A stretch of 64,000 bases of DNA from Morinoia aosen (GCA_030386875.1 CM059556.1:37798964-37862963); one strand, 5' to 3'; shown: positions 1-11,833, counted from the first letter of the stretch. The notes: generated by a model not told the origin, from the sequence alone. A program made the numbers and translations.

Positions 1-415
1 AGAGTTTCACTTTTCCGATTTAGGTCGAAATGCGAAGAAAAATAAACCTTCTCATCGATTTCACATGCTTTGTGGCGCTTCTCTTATTCCCTTTGACAGC
101 AATTAATATAAATGTTAATTTATGATTAGCATGTTTCTGCAAGAATTATATCCTATTTTCTATGCATTTATTCTACAACAATGATTTCACGTTCAACACA
201 TTTCATTATCAGCTTCTAGATGCCATTTGGCAATATTGGCAGAAAATTAACTGCGCTACTCAGAACAAGCATCAGTATTTAAAATATATCAGTGTTCCCA
301 ATAACATAGCAAGTATTTACTCAAAGCTCACTGAATACTGTCTTAGTTAATTTACTCAAAACAGAATAAATGCCTGTTGTTAATTCAGTTTTGCCACAAC
401 TGCTTTTTAATTTCA
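1..415. other. AT-rich sequence, nothing recognised
   Basis: This stretch is AT-rich with no convincing coding frame, tandem array or transposon end. A 62-codon frame at 162-350 has no recognisable motif and is probably chance. Confidence 0.5.
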
Positions 416-612
416 CTAGTCCACCCGCCTTTATTTGAAATAAGAAAGAAGGCAAAACGAAAGAAAGGCCGTAGAATAGAAAAATTCAATCTCTCGAGAG
501 TTGATGAGGCCGAGTGCACACGGCCCGTATCACAGATACGCTCATCACGCACTTTCGGCTGGCTTCGGACAGACAGAGAGACGGACGGACACGGCTCTTA
601 TTATAGTATAGA
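416..612 (-). mobile_element. Non-autonomous Helitron-like element, copy 1
   Basis: Read on the minus strand, the element begins TCTATACTATAATAAGAGCC and ends GGACTAG. It is flanked by A on the 5' side and T on the 3' side with no target duplication, which is the Helitron insertion rule (5' TC, 3' CTRR, between A and T). An AT-rich dyad (TTATTT C AAATAA) lies a short distance from the 3' end, in the place of the Helitron hairpin. The interior carries the dyad GTATCTGTGATAC and a GTCC-type microsatellite. It has no coding capacity. The class is inferred from end structure only. Confidence 0.6.
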
Positions 613-784
613 TTTTGCCTGTTTTTATTTGATATCCTCAAACTTTTCGATCCTATTTTTTTTAGTTTGTGACGACATTTGTGATCCTGACGAAATTCCA
701 TGCTTTAGTGAGCACTTTTCATGAGCAGGGAAGCTGCACAGAAAATAGGATCATATTAACTGAACAATTAATGTAACTTGCTGG

Positions 785-1004
785 TGGTGGCGATTTTCTC
801 GGTTGGGTATAGGAGAAAAATTCCAAGCACAATACCCCACTCTACCCAGGTGTCTGAAATGGGTACCGGTCTTGACCGGGGGAAAGCGTCATGGCGTCCT
901 GGCGTTAGTTATAAGGCATTTGAAAATCCAATGTACAAGGGGATATGTATCAGGCTTTATTGGAAATAAAGCATCCGTAGATGCCTTCATTATTTATTTA
1001 TTTA
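785..1004 (+). mobile_element. SINE, 5'-truncated copy
   Basis: This matches the body and 3' end of the tRNA-derived SINE at 56020-56285. Shared blocks include CCCAGGTGTCTGAAATGGG, a TACCGG/GACCGG block, GTTAGTTATAAGGCA and GTATCAGGCTT. It ends in a short (ATTT)n tail at about 985-1004, as expected at a SINE 3' end. The tRNA-like head is missing. Confidence 0.6.
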
Positions 1005-1007
1005 TTT

Positions 1008-1215
1008 GAAGTGTGGCAGCGCTGACGTCACGGCAACGAACCAATCAGTATTCATATTGCATCTGGCATCACTGCTAGCCCAAAATCTGACACCACTATT
1101 GGCCTTACGACATGTCGCAATGGTGACGTCATATGGTTTGTTTGAAATAAAGCCGTTCTATTGGGTAGCCGAACAAGAGGAGGTGTATTTTCCCCAAAGA
1201 AATGACCCAACCGTG
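1008..1215. mobile_element. hAT-like MITE, partial copy
   Basis: The block with GCTGACGTCACGGCAACGAA, CACTATTGGCC and GAACAAGAGGAGGTGTATTT matches the interior and one side of the hAT-like MITE family (best copies 35526-35797 and 61456-61728). The left terminus with the CACGGTAG inverted repeat is lost and the right one is decayed. Confidence 0.6.
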
Positions 1216-1264
1216 CACATGGCTGGTCACAGGGAAGGTCCAGCGTGCGAGGGTTGCGGGCCAT

Positions 1265-1535
1265 CCTTTACAGCTACACTTCTTACTATCATTGGCACTC
1301 ATTGCCTAGTTATTTAACATGATCTTAAACGGCTTCTTTTCATATTTCTATCACATCTTAAGCGTTCACTCAAAAAGTTTTTTTTTTCATCGGCACTCGA
1401 CACTTCTTTAACATTTGTCTGAAAAGCTCATTTTTATCGGCATTACACACTTCTTAAACATGAGCATAAAAGGCTCATTTTTTATTGGCATTCGACACTT
1501 TTTAAACATTATCATAAAAAGTAAATTCAATTTAT
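1265..1535. repeat. Degenerate ~60-bp tandem repeat, about 4 units
   Basis: Units share ATCGGCATT, GACACTTCTT, AACATG and AAAAGGCTCATTTTT in the same order, spaced about 60 bases apart, and are well diverged. Confidence 0.5.
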
Positions 1536-2498
1536 TCGTAAAATGCATTGCTAGTCAATCAACAGTTGACATAAGTTCACACGGGACCAGGAAGACAAGT
1601 AACGCAGATTTTGGTTGAAACTTACGCTGAGGGTCGATTGAAATGTTTCGAAAGAATAGGCTGATTGGGGTGAGATAATGATAAACCAGAGTATCGATAA
1701 AACAGTTATCATTATCTCTTCTTGATCTACACACAATCGTTATTTAAATTATTCAGCTATTAAATTGATACGTTTATTAACATTTTCGAGAATTTCTATT
1801 TTAGATCTGCGATTCTAGTGAAATATGCTCAATAATTTCCAGCCATAATTTTTTTCCGAAATTTAATAGAAGATGGGTCGTGACTCGTAACGTTCTGTTT
1901 GGAAAACACAATTTTAAAATTCTGTAAATCATTCCCTTTGCACTACATTATTTTATTGAAAATAATTAATTACGGGTGAGTTAATTGTTGTCTTGAATAT
2001 GGCTGGTATAACTGGCAACGCTTGTAACGGAGATGCATATAATGAAGTTAATTATTATGTAATTCATGATTTTTTAAATTTTAGTATGAATATATTCCGC
2101 TTGAGCTCTCAATTGCCCTGTGCACACCACATTAGCTACAGCACTTATCTATATTGGAGTGACTGAAGGAAAGCATTCAATTATTTAGAGCTTCAAGCAT
2201 CGATTTTTGTTGAGTGATACTGCATATCTGTGTTTTGTTTCATCATAGTAATAATTATATTCAGAGATAATTTTTCCTCATCTTCCCTCTCTCTACAGCA
2301 AAATCAGGTGATAGAGTAAAATTTTTCACATATATCCAATTAATGTTCAACAAGATTAAATAGAATTATAAATTACTATTTTCCATAACTTTGAACACAA
2401 GCTTTGGACCTTAAAATCTGTGAACACGTTTGTAAAGATACCAAATGCGCCCTCACATACAGCCCAGTTAATGTGTAGGATGAGAAAATGAGGAAAAA
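1536..2498. other. AT-rich unique sequence
   Basis: No coding frame with recognisable features, no array and no transposon end was seen here. Confidence 0.5.
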
Positions 2499-2692
2499 CT
2501 AGTCCACCCCCTTTATTTGAAATGAGAAAGAAGGCGACATGAAAGAAAGGCCGTAAGAAATGAAAAAAACTCAATCTCTCTGGAGTTGACGAGGCCGAGC
2601 TTGTATCACAGATACGCTCATCACACACTGCAGGCTGGCTTCGGACAGACCGACAGACAGACAGACGAACGCGGCTCGTATTATAGCATAGA
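2499..2692 (-). mobile_element. Non-autonomous Helitron-like element, copy 2
   Basis: On the minus strand it starts TCTATGCTATAATACGAGCC and ends GGACTAG, flanked A/T. It contains the internal GTATC...GATAC dyad. The flanks carry a local duplication (AATGTGTAGGATG at about 2471 and 2783), so it landed in a pre-existing repeat. Confidence 0.6.
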
Positions 2693-2704
2693 TTACGTTT
2701 CCCC

Positions 2705-2905
2705 GTCGTCCATGGCAACGGCGATGCATTACAGAAACTTTCGTTTCATTTCAATCTGAGCGCGGTATCACAAAAATAGGATAATGTGTAGGATGGGAAT
2801 TACGAATCAAGAAATGAGAAAAAATAACGCTGCCCAAATACTGTTTAACGCAATGCATTAGGGAAACTTTGGTTGCATTTTAATCTGTGCGTGGTATCAG
2901 AAAAA
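2705..2905. repeat. Tandem duplication, ~125-bp unit, 2 copies
   Basis: The segment with GCATTACAGAAACTTTCG and AATCTGAGCGCGGTATCA recurs about 125 bases later as GCATTAGGGAAACTTTGG and AATCTGTGCGTGGTATCA. It abuts the 3' end of the LINE. Confidence 0.6.
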
Positions 2906-2920
2906 CGATTGCTTCATCCA

Positions 2921-5177
2921 TTTAAACAATTTAAACAATTTATTTACCACAGGTGATACAGAGATAAAATGTTTCTTAAGTCTTGTACAATGGTCAAATT
3001 TGAGTATAGCTACCTGTGGGCCCGAATAAGTTTAGTGACTTCTAGGGCATCCTACCATCAAGGTTAGTCTTAGGAGTACAATAATGTTTAACCTAATTCA
3101 CTTAAACTAGAGACGCATTAGACTGATCAATGAGATAAGTAACTCGAAATTAGATACTTCATTTCACAATATAGTTCATATGGACTAGATTTAACGGTAT
3201 ATTCGACAAACGATTCAAGAATAGACTGAAGATCGGCGAAATTAATCAAGGCAAATTACATTATTAGGACCAGTTATGTAGGGGACAAGGTTTGACTCTG
3301 TGATCTTACACGACTAGTAATCTGATAGGAAGTGAGACTCAAGACTTTTTTTGAATACCTTATAAGAATTACTTTCACGGATCTCCGCAGGTATTGAGTT
3401 CCAAGTTTTAGTTCCAACGAAGAGGATACTGTGTTGTGACCGAGCCTTTGAGTAATAAGGAAGCATGAATTTACTTCTATTTCGGGTTAAATGGTCGTGA
3501 TGACCAGTTTGCGTAGTTAATAGTTGTTTTAGGCTATTGTCGCCATCATTTGTTAATGTTTCGTAAATGAAATTGTAAATGGAGATTTTGTAGAGATCCG
3601 AGAGCTTAAGTATTCGTAAATTTTTGAATGAGTCATTTGTGTGAGCATTATATTCTAGATTCTTTACCGCTCTTATGGCTCTTTTTTGCAGGGTAAAAAT
3701 TTTGTTGGTTTTATTTTTATCAGTTCCGTGCCATGCTTCTATTCCGTATTGCAAGTATGGTGAAATGAGCGTTCGGTAGAGCATTTGTAAGGCTGTTTCA
3801 GGCAGGAAATTCTTAACTTTATTTAGGATTCCGATAGATTTTGATAATTTAGAACTAATATGAGCGATGTGCTCTTTAAAGGTTAGATGTTTGTCTATTA
3901 TGATGCCGAGGAATTTACTTGAGTTGGTTTCTTCGATTTCACCTTCGCCAATTTGAATGCGTGGGAGAGATATATTTTTCTTGTATGAGAATGTAATATA
4001 TTTTGTTTTATCGATATTAAGGCTTATTTTATTAGCTTTAAGCCACAATGAAACCTTATGAAGTTCATTATTTATACGATCCGCCATCCTAGCGGGATTT
4101 TGGTCTGGAAGGACCGCAGAAAGGGTAGTGTCATCGGCAAAAATTATGAATTTGAAGAATGATGTAGATTTAATGATATCATTGATAAAAATTAGAAATA
4201 GGAGAGGCCCAAGGACAGATCCTTGTGGAACCCCATGGCTAATTGTCTGTGGGTCTGATTTTGCGTCGTCAATGACAACGTATTGTTTCCGATTTGCTAA
4301 GTATGATCTAAACCAATCATGGGCAGCCCCTCGAATGCCATAACAATGTAGTTTCGAGAGTAATACGTTATGGTCCACACAATCGAATGCTTTTCGAAAG
4401 TCAAGAAATACGGAGAAAACAAGCTTTCCTTCATCTATATTAGAATAAAGGTATTGCAATTGATTTAATACAGCTTGTGTCGTAGATTTCTTAGAACGAA
4501 AACCCTATTGTTTGTCGTAGAGGAAAGATTTTTGTTCAAAATACGAATACATTTTTTTATACACAATTTTCTCGAATATTTTGCTAATAATTGGTAGTAC
4601 AGAGATAGGTCTATAATTGTTAATGCAGTTTTTATCACCATTTTTAAAAATAGGGGTGACTCTCGCAATTTTGAAAGAGTTGGGGAAGATACCTTGAGAA
4701 AGGGATTGGTTGATAATATAAGATATGCACGGTGCTATTATATCAGCTATAGCCTTAAGAACTTTAGCCGAAAATTTTTTCAATCCACTTGATTGATTTT
4801 TCAAGTTGTTTATGCACGTAATTACATCGGAGGGATTAGTTGGCGTGAAAAAGAAAGAGTTAGGTTCACGGACATGGTCCATGTATTGCAAGTGGTCTCT
4901 GGGTTCACTGAAGACACTATCGGCTATATTTTTTCCTATGTTTACAAAAAAGTTGTTAAACACAGTTGCAATATCTTTTTTCTCGTGGTATTTTACATTT
5001 TCGTGAACGACGGACTCAATTGTTTTCGTAGAATTATTATTCGGTTTATAGCATGAATTAAGCAGGCGCCAAGTTTTTTTAATATCAGTTTTGTATTCAG
5101 TAAATTTGCGCGTGAAGTAGTCATGAGTTGTCCCAGGAACCTTGCAGTATACCACAGATATTTCACCAAATTCTTGC
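2921..5177 (-). mobile_element. CR1/Jockey-like LINE, 5'-truncated
   Basis: This non-LTR retrotransposon lies on the minus strand: a reverse transcriptase frame (3314-5177) followed by about 390 bp of 3' UTR. The 3' end has no poly(A) but a short tandem repeat of TTTAAACAA (plus strand), which fits the CR1/L2-like way of ending. A second short copy of the same 3' end lies at 12581-12626, confirming this as the true terminus. No endonuclease domain or ORF1 is visible upstream of 5177, so the copy is 5'-truncated, the usual result of incomplete target-primed reverse transcription. No clear target duplication was found. Placement in the CR1/Jockey/L2 group rests on motif style, not on a tree. 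Confidence 0.85.
3314..5177 (-). pseudogene. LINE reverse transcriptase, broken by one in-frame stop
   Basis: The frame encodes the RT part of a non-LTR retrotransposon, which makes cDNA at a nicked target site. The N-terminal half (4505-5155) has the early RT blocks IARVTPIFKNGD and NYRPISVLPIISKIFE. The C-terminal half (3314-4459) has motif A (VFLDFRKAFDCVDH), the GVPQGSVLGPLLFLIFINDI block and the catalytic FADD at residues about 107-110 of that half, then FLGIIID and a WNSIP block near the end. Both halves are in one frame and are separated only by a TAG at 4505-4507; the next residues GFRSKKST restore the expected QxGFR region. The frame continues upstream to a stop near 5177 with no ATG of its own. 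The element is therefore an inactive, truncated copy, but otherwise nearly intact and probably not very old. Confidence 0.85.
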
Positions 5178-5725
5178 TAAATGAATGTCTGCTCTACCCC
5201 AAATTTTCGCGAAGTAAATGTCGGGTCTGAAACTACCCATTTAGACCATGAGTCGGTCTCACACACACAGGTGTTGTGTCTACCCTGCGCAGTTCAGGTA
5301 TTCAGTTCACAACACAGGAAATGCAAGCAGCCTGTAAATATTCTCAGATGCTCTTGCGCACTCTCACGCAAATTTCTGGCCCTTTTTTACATATGCGAAC
5401 ACCAGTTAACAAAAGTCGTGTTAGCGCACGCAGATGAGTGTCGTTAAAACGAAGCGTGTTAATTTACGACTTCAGCGATGTATGCTGACGTGTGTAAGGT
5501 GCTAATGCGCTAATTTAACCTCACAAGTATTTTTGCATTAACAAGCGAGCTGAGAATGAACTATAACACATTTGGGACCTGTTTTAAACCGACCAGACTT
5601 CACGCGTAATGAAATGGCGCAAAAATTTATTTCTGCATGGCTGACTTCGCTAAAGAGTGATTTTATCGTGACAACACTGAAGCATTTCCGATAGTCGTAA
5701 TGTTCTTCACACCTTATTAGTTAGT
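5178..5725. other. Unique sequence, nothing recognised
   Basis: An 88-codon frame (5181-5447) has no motif and no splice context. Nothing else was seen. Confidence 0.4.
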
Positions 5726-5915
5726 GTCTGAAGCAACAATTGTTATGCCCTCTACACCATGTGTGAAGCAACAATTAATATGCCCTCTACACCATGTGTG
5801 AAGCAACAATTGTTATGCTCTCTACACCGTGTGTGAAGCAACAATTGTTATGCCCTCTACACCGTGTGTGAAGCAACAATTGTTATGCTCTCTACACCGT
5901 GTTTGAAGCAACAAA
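5726..5915. repeat. 35-bp tandem repeat, ~5 copies
   Basis: Units start GTGTGAAGCAACAATTGTTA and end CCTCTACACC(A/G)T at a regular 35-base spacing (5761, 5796, 5831, 5866). Confidence 0.85.
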
Positions 5916-6481
5916 TAGGTATTTTTACAGCGCGGTTAAATCCCCTCGAGTTGCGCTCAGCTCTCGCAGGCCGTTCGTCAGGTCGACGACGTGTTTGCGA
6001 CGCGTTCACTCTTGTTTGGACAAGCGTCGACCTACTCCACCACGTGACCCAAATCCGGCGCTCGTAAAAACACCGACTGCCTGCCGTCAAAATAAGAGCG
6101 ATTATATTGGATTATTTTGAGCTTCGACGGGTATGTAGGTCGATGAAAAACTTTGATCAAGGTTCCGCGTGCGCTGCATTCGTGAACTTGTTCAATTATA
6201 GAATACGTGCTGTTAGGTTAGCTTTAAAAACATGGTCACTTTGGATGTCGAGTAACATTTTTCGCCCATCCGAGGCTTGTAGAGACTCTATTTGTCACAT
6301 TCTCTCACGCTGCACACTTGTGATAGCACCATCCCTCCCTCACGGAATATAGGCTGCAAAATGGGTGTTGTTACTCCAATTTGTTGGCGTGTTTTATAAT
6401 ACAACCACCGAAACCGTCAACAAACCTTGACTGTACACGCTCAATATGTCAGACAATATAGCTTTTAGTTTGGATACTAAA
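5916..6481. other. Unique sequence, slightly more GC-rich start
   Basis: The GC-richer stretch at about 5930-6080 carries overlapping short frames on both strands (67-77 codons) but no domain, no codon evidence and no convincing splice sites. It is left unannotated. Confidence 0.35.
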
Positions 6482-6595
6482 TCTATATTATAAAGAGCCG
6501 CGTCCGTCCGTCCGTGTGTCACATCCACCAGCCTGCAGTGTGAGATGAGCGTATCTGTGATACGCTCATCAACTTCATCAACTCCACAATTTTCG
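6482..6595 (+). mobile_element. Helitron-like element, copy 3, 3' part lost
   Basis: It starts A|TCTATATTATAAAGAGCCGC with a GTCC microsatellite and contains GATGAGCGTATCTGTGATAC. The rest of the element and the CTAG end are absent. Confidence 0.5.
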
Positions 6596-6635
6596 GTGCC
6601 TTAACCCAGCAGATTGGGAGTCGCAATGAATATCA

Positions 6636-6715
6636 CGTGTATTGGTAGGTTAGATTAGGTTGAATAGAACATCACGTGTATTGGTAGGTTAGATTAGGTT
6701 GTATAGAATATCAGC
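6636..6715. repeat. Two-copy repeat with TTAGG-like core
   Basis: Two ~39-bp units contain ATCACGTGTATTGGTAGG followed by TTAGATTAGGTTG. The TTAGG-like motif resembles the arthropod telomere repeat, but two units inside transposon-rich DNA are not a telomere. Confidence 0.6.
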
Positions 6716-6784
6716 GGCTGAGACTTGGGAAAGTATTGAAAATCCATAGAATAGCATGGGAAATCATGGGAAAGCCATGTTGAA

Positions 6785-7018
6785 GCTCAGTTCATCCTAT
6801 ATCTAATCCTGTCATTTTTTTGACGGGCCGTATGCACTCGTCAATACTATAATAAGAGCCCCGCCTGTCTGTCCGAAGCCAGCCTGCAGTGTGTGACGAG
6901 CGTATCTGTGATGCAAGCTCGGCCTCATCAACTCTCGAGAGATTTAATTTTTTCATTTCTTACGGCCTTTCTTTCATTTCGCCGTCTTTCTTATTTCAAA
7001 TAAAGGGGGTTGGACTAC
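6785..7018 (+). mobile_element. Helitron-like element, copy 4, next to a relic
   Basis: The main copy runs from about 6841 (TCAATACTATAATAAGAGCC) to 7018, with the end decayed to CTAC. It carries GATGAGGC-type and CTCTCGAGAG blocks and TTATTTCAAATAA before the 3' end. Just upstream (about 6785-6840) is TTGACGGGCCGT, the middle part of another family member, so this is a relic beside a fuller copy. Confidence 0.5.
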
Positions 7019-7167
7019 ACGTTCATGTCGCCTTTCATGTAGTAAATTTGAAAGTATTACATTGCCTGGCTTAGCTTACGCCAAGACGTGAAGCAAATTT
7101 CAAAGTACTGCAGATGTCCAAATATTGCCTTAACAGTAAGTATTGTTACCTGAGATTTAAATACAGA

Positions 7168-7385
7168 CTAGTCCACCCCCCTTTATTTGAAATAAAAAAG
7201 GGCGAAATGAGAGAAAAGCCGTAAGAAATTAAAAAATACATTCTCTCGAGAGTTGATGAGGCCTCGTGAACACGGCCCGTCAAAATATATAGGGCTGGAG
7301 CTTGTATCACAGATACGCTCATCACACACTGCAGGCTGGCTTCGGACAGACCGACGGACGGACGCGGTTCATATTATAGTATAGA
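7168..7385 (-). mobile_element. Helitron-like element, copy 5
   Basis: On the minus strand it runs from TCTATACTATAATATGAACC to GGACTAG, flanked by A and T with no target duplication. It includes the ACGGCCCGTCAAAATAT segment missing from the shorter copies. Confidence 0.6.
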
Positions 7386-7924
7386 TTTTTGCTACCTGGT
7401 GCTTGAAGTAGAAATAATTCAGTGCACGATCGAAGCGCAGCTTAAGAATCTTGTACAGATATAGTTTCGGTGCAGAACTATGCTACTGAGTTAATGGCCA
7501 GTTGAAGCTTGAGTCACTATATTAGAGTGTTTGTAATATGTGACGAGTGGTGACGAGAAAGTAACAGGCAGACACAAGACTGTATACACATATGACCGCA
7601 TATCAGGGATAAAGTAAACGTTATTTAATATTCTAATTCGGAGTTTTGTAACCCAACCTATAAATTCATACAGGGCCTACCTACCCTTTAAATATACCCT
7701 GTAAATATACTGGGTGGGCCGCCAGAACCTGAACTCTTGTATTAAATAGCATTCACTGTATCATTGATACACTCTTTATTCCTGTGGTAGAGAGCGCCCT
7801 AAAAATTATTGCATTCATTATCGAGGTATTGCCGCTCGTTATCATAGTATGGGTTTAGAAGTCCAGTTCGTACGAGGAGTCAACGAAAAATGTATCCACT
7901 GATTTTACAACTAAACAATATTAT
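7386..7924. other. AT-rich unique sequence
   Basis: No coding, array or transposon signal was recognised. Confidence 0.4.
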
Positions 7925-8095
7925 ACTTGTCTCAATATTACTATGTGTCACTTTAATTCAGACATAGGTATGCATCCATGATACTATGTGTCATTTAAAT
8001 TCCGACATAGGCATGCATCCATGGTACAGAGTGTCACTTTAATTCCGATATAAAAATATATCTATGACACCAAGTGTCACTTTAATTCCGACGTG
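7925..8095. repeat. ~50-bp tandem repeat, 3-4 degenerate copies
   Basis: Units share GTGTCACTTTAATTCCGACAT followed by a TGCATCCATG(A/G)TAC-type segment and are moderately diverged. Confidence 0.7.
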
Positions 8096-9204
8096 GGTTC
8101 TCAGATTTTAGTCCGTAAAAATGTAGGTCGATAAGTATGGTAGAATGAGTTGCCTAAGATATTTAAATATCTTTCCAGTGAAGACCTTTCTGTAGTGACC
8201 TTGTATCAGCAAAAATCGCAGCACTTGAGCCAGTTTTCCAGAGGTGAACAAGTTGAGGCAGAGAGTAATAACAAGACTTCGAGGACCGGGGGGCTGAAAA
8301 GCATTTAATTTTGCACGTCTTAAAATTGGGCAAAAGGCTAACCTACCATGCAGGTAGAGGAAATGTTCTAGCTTACTGCACGAAACAAATCTGCTTGAAA
8401 TTTATTTCATTTTTTGAAATTTTGAAAGTCATTTTCCCGTCAATTTTAGACAAACTATACGGTAATCAAATTTACAAAACTGTCAATTTCGAGATTAAAA
8501 TTCTGCTTGATACAAGAAAATAGTGAACCATGAGCAATTGTTTTGAGCTTCTTAGTCCATTAAAATTTATTTCTTGAAGTTATGGGTTATATAATATTAC
8601 AAGTCAGTTTCAGCCTCCCTACCCATAGCAAAGATGTTCACAGAGAAAAGGATGCTGGCGCTATTTAGTATGGAGTTCAGGGAACCTGGAATCTACGCAT
8701 ATGGTGTGCCTCCTCGCAAGATCCCGCGAGCATAGAAGCAGTTCGTTGAGAAGAAAGTTTATGAAACAAGTTAAAAGTTGAAAAAGAAGTTAATAGGAGC
8801 AAGTGCTAAAAACGGTAACAGTGAACCGAAAAATATAGTCCTTAAGCAAAACGAAAACTTTATATATTTCAACAAAAGAAGGCTCAGCTCGTGACCTAAC
8901 ATTTTCCCCGGGTACTGCTAATTCCCACAGATACAATAATTGTGTAGCACTGAGGAAGAAGCAGTGGGTTTTGTGTTCACGTTCATTAGATATGATGGTT
9001 CTACGTCACGACCCTATACATCTACACGTCTTTCGTGATCTACAGTACACACCTATACGACCAAATACATTTTGATCGTACGTCAAAATTTTTCCTTTCC
9101 ATCTTCGGGATTGTATTCTCTGACAGCTGCTCTGGTACAAGGAAGTTCGTGGCGCGGGAACTGCGACGGCTCTTTTGATCCGAGAGCTTAATTTCTTATA
9201 CTCA
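8096..9204. other. Unique sequence without recognisable genes
   Basis: A 70-codon frame at 8311-8523 has no motif. No transposon ends or arrays were noticed. Confidence 0.4.
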
Positions 9205-9508
9205 CTAGTCCTCCCCCTTTATTCGAAAGAAGAAAGAAGGCGAAATGAAAGAAAGGCCGTAAGAAATGAAAAAATTAAATCTCTCGAGAATTGATGAGGC
9301 CGCGTGCACGCGGCCCGTCAAAAATGTATAATAACGTTCGACCAATCACATGACGCACGTTCCTATTTCCTAAGAATTCACGTGATATTCATTCCTACTC
9401 GAATCTGATGGATTAATGAACTAAAAATTGTGGAGTTGATTAAGCTTGTATCACAGATACGCTCATCAGGCTGGCTTCGGACAGACGGCACTCTGATTAC
9501 AGTATAGA
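9205..9508 (-). mobile_element. Helitron-like element, copy 6, with extra internal segment
   Basis: The ends match the family (minus strand TCTATACTGTAATCAGAG to GGACTAG, flanks A/T). At 304 bp it is about 100 bp longer than most copies. The extra DNA lies between the ACGGGCCG block and the GTATC...GATAC dyad. Confidence 0.6.
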
Positions 9509-10440
9509 TTTGAGGTATTAGGGTAGGACTGTCGACTTCAGTTGGTTCCAGATTCTTGAGTTGATTCCAGTACAATACTGTATCTTGAGTACATATTTTC
9601 AGTAAGTTGCTTAATGAGTTTAATTACAGCTGGCAGATAGGCTATAAATACAAGCTCTTTCTCTCCCTGTTATAAAATTAGTTGGATGATCGAAAAATAC
9701 ATGATCTTTATTACCTTAGAATGAAAGCAGTTAAATGAGCAATAAATGCGTGTCTTTTCTCTCAAAATGAAGATTACTGTAAAGCCTTGTAGAAAAGAAT
9801 TTATTCATTGTTTCAAGCATTGGATACCATTCATTACAATAAACAGCTTATGGAAGTACATTTCCTGTACGCAGCAATAACCTTCACTGGGGCATGTGCT
9901 CTACATAACTGAAGTAATGAAGTCAGGCCAAACCTCACGCTGAGATTCATCTTGTTGACACAACGTCAAAGCTTTCCTAGAAAGCAGTGCCAAACTTTGT
10001 GAGCAGCAGATCATGGCGGTCACAACTTTTGGCTGAAGCCGCAAAATTTAGCAGTCACTGCTGTTGGCGGCAGCCCACAGAATTTGGCAAGTTGGCGGCA
10101 GTCGCAAAATTTGGCAAATTGGTGGCAGTCGCAAAATTTGGCAAGTCGCAATTTCTGGTGGGAACAGCAGTCTGCTACTCATTGATTGCGACAAAGACGT
10201 GCGTCAGATGACGCATCTGCTAACAGAGCGCCGGTCTTCTGCTGACATTACAGCTCCGACCTTTGTGGTAGCTTTAGCTTACTTAACTCCACATGAGCAT
10301 ATTCTGTCTCCTTAAATTTCTTTCTCAATTTACATATATACACCTTTTACATGACGGAATTATCATTTTTTGTGTGATTTTTGTAGGTTTACCCCATACT
10401 GTATGACACACTCAATAAAAATACACACATTTTATTTTTT
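9509..10440. other. Unique sequence with a short G/C-richer repeat patch
   Basis: At about 10010-10150, degenerate units of GGCAGTCGCAAAATTTGGCAA recur about four times. The overlapping 74- and 83-codon frames are produced by this patch and are not taken as genes. Confidence 0.45.
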
Positions 10441-10680
10441 CTTATAAAATTTGTGCCGTTATGTGTTGCGTGAAGTTGTGCCGTGATGTGTTGCGTGAAG
10501 TTGTGCCGTGATGTGTTGCGTGAAGTTGACTGGCGAGTGGCAGTTCCTTCCTCGCTGTGATGGTGACAACCTGATGGCGGTGCCTGTCTGATGGTGGGGG
10601 TTGTGGTGACGGTGGTTGTAGTGGCGGTGGTTGTAATGGCGGTGGTTGTGATGACGGTGGTTTGAATGGCCGTAAAATAA
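10441..10680. repeat. Repeat family member with GGTGGTTG-rich minisatellite
   Basis: Three ~27-bp units of TTGTGCCGTGATGTGTTGCG are followed by GACTGGCGAGTGGCAGTT, GTGACAACCTGATG and a GGTGGTTGTAATGGC-type array. The same order occurs, inverted and with a far longer array, at 53830-54390. Shorter traces lie at about 14360-14450 and 39200-39260. Confidence 0.65.
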
Positions 10681-11305
10681 GTAAATTATTTTGCCAGTTG
10701 AAGATTATTTCGACTAAAATTACTTACAACTGAAAACTTAAAGATGACTGTAGCTGTAAAACTACCAAAAATAAATTTGTTTCAGAACGTTTGTTAGCAA
10801 AAATTTTAAAGCAATACGTGCTTTTCCCTTCTAAATGCAACTTAAAGCGCCATTCTACTGATAGTAGACGTAGAACAATTTCTGTCTTTTTTCAATTTCA
10901 AGAGAACGTCAATTAAGTGCTGGAGTTTTTAGCTTTTCATGCAGTAGTGTTTTTTTTTCAACGGTCGCTTGAGTTATTTCTGAAATAATCTATTCCGCTA
11001 AATACCGCGCTTGCTGCCCTTCTTCCTCTAACCCCAAAATTATCGCTAGAATCTTCGACTTCAACATGTAAAGAATGATGAAATAAATTCAACTTCTCAA
11101 CTTGAATAAAACTTTATTTATTCCAATTTGTTTTGGAAATCCGCTTTTGGATATAACGGATTTTAAAACCATAATCGGCATGAAATGTTCAGGAAACGTT
11201 TATTCTCTTCAAAAAATTTCTTTAGAAAGCATTTTAATTGCTTTGCACTTAGAGTTCATTTCCTACAGAGGAGCGAAAGCGTATGTGCGTAGCTGCGAGC
11301 CCTTG
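10681..11305. other. AT-rich unique sequence
   Basis: The 92-codon frame at 11102-11380 runs into a MITE and is not supported as a gene. Confidence 0.4.
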
Positions 11306-11323
11306 TACAGGGTGGGCCAGAAG
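11306..11323. mobile_element. Mariner-like MITE end fragment
   Basis: TACAGGGTGGGCCAGAAG matches the terminal repeat of the MITE at 11962-12112. It sits directly against the hAT-like MITE, so the latter probably landed in or beside an older mariner-like copy. Confidence 0.5.
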
Positions 11324-11770
11324 TGCGGTAGAGGAAACAAGGTAGGGTCATTTCTATGGGAGAAAATACACTTCCTCTAGTTTAGCCGGCCAATAGAAAA
11401 GCTTTATTTCAAACAGACTTTCTGACCCCCTCAGGGGGATACAAGTATTGTATCTATGGAAATTAGCGCTCCCAGGGGGACTATGTGAGGGCCTGAGCTA
11501 AAGCTTAGGTAGGCTTCCTTTTTGTTGAAATAGAATAGGTTTCTGTTTTGTTACGGACCATCTTTTTTCGGTTCACTGCTGTCCTGTTTTCAGCACCTAC
11601 TACTTTCTTCTTCAACTTTTTCTTGTTTCATGAACTTCTTTCTTAGCTTCCTGTTTCTGTGCATCTTGTGCATAGATTCCGCGTTCCCTCAACCCCATAC
11701 TAAATGGTGCCTTCCTCCTTCCTCTCTTAGAACATTATCGTCGTGCAGTTAAGGGAGGCTAAAACTTTCT

Positions 11771-11833
<63 letters not shown>

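Noticed and set aside
377..724. 115-codon frame near the start of the window
   Set aside because: It lies across Helitron-like copy 1, and similar peptides recur in antisense at other copies (2356-2718, 32468-32728).
6636..6715. Telomere or subtelomere signal from TTAGG-like motifs
   Set aside because: Only a few motifs occur, within transposon-rich sequence; not a telomeric array.
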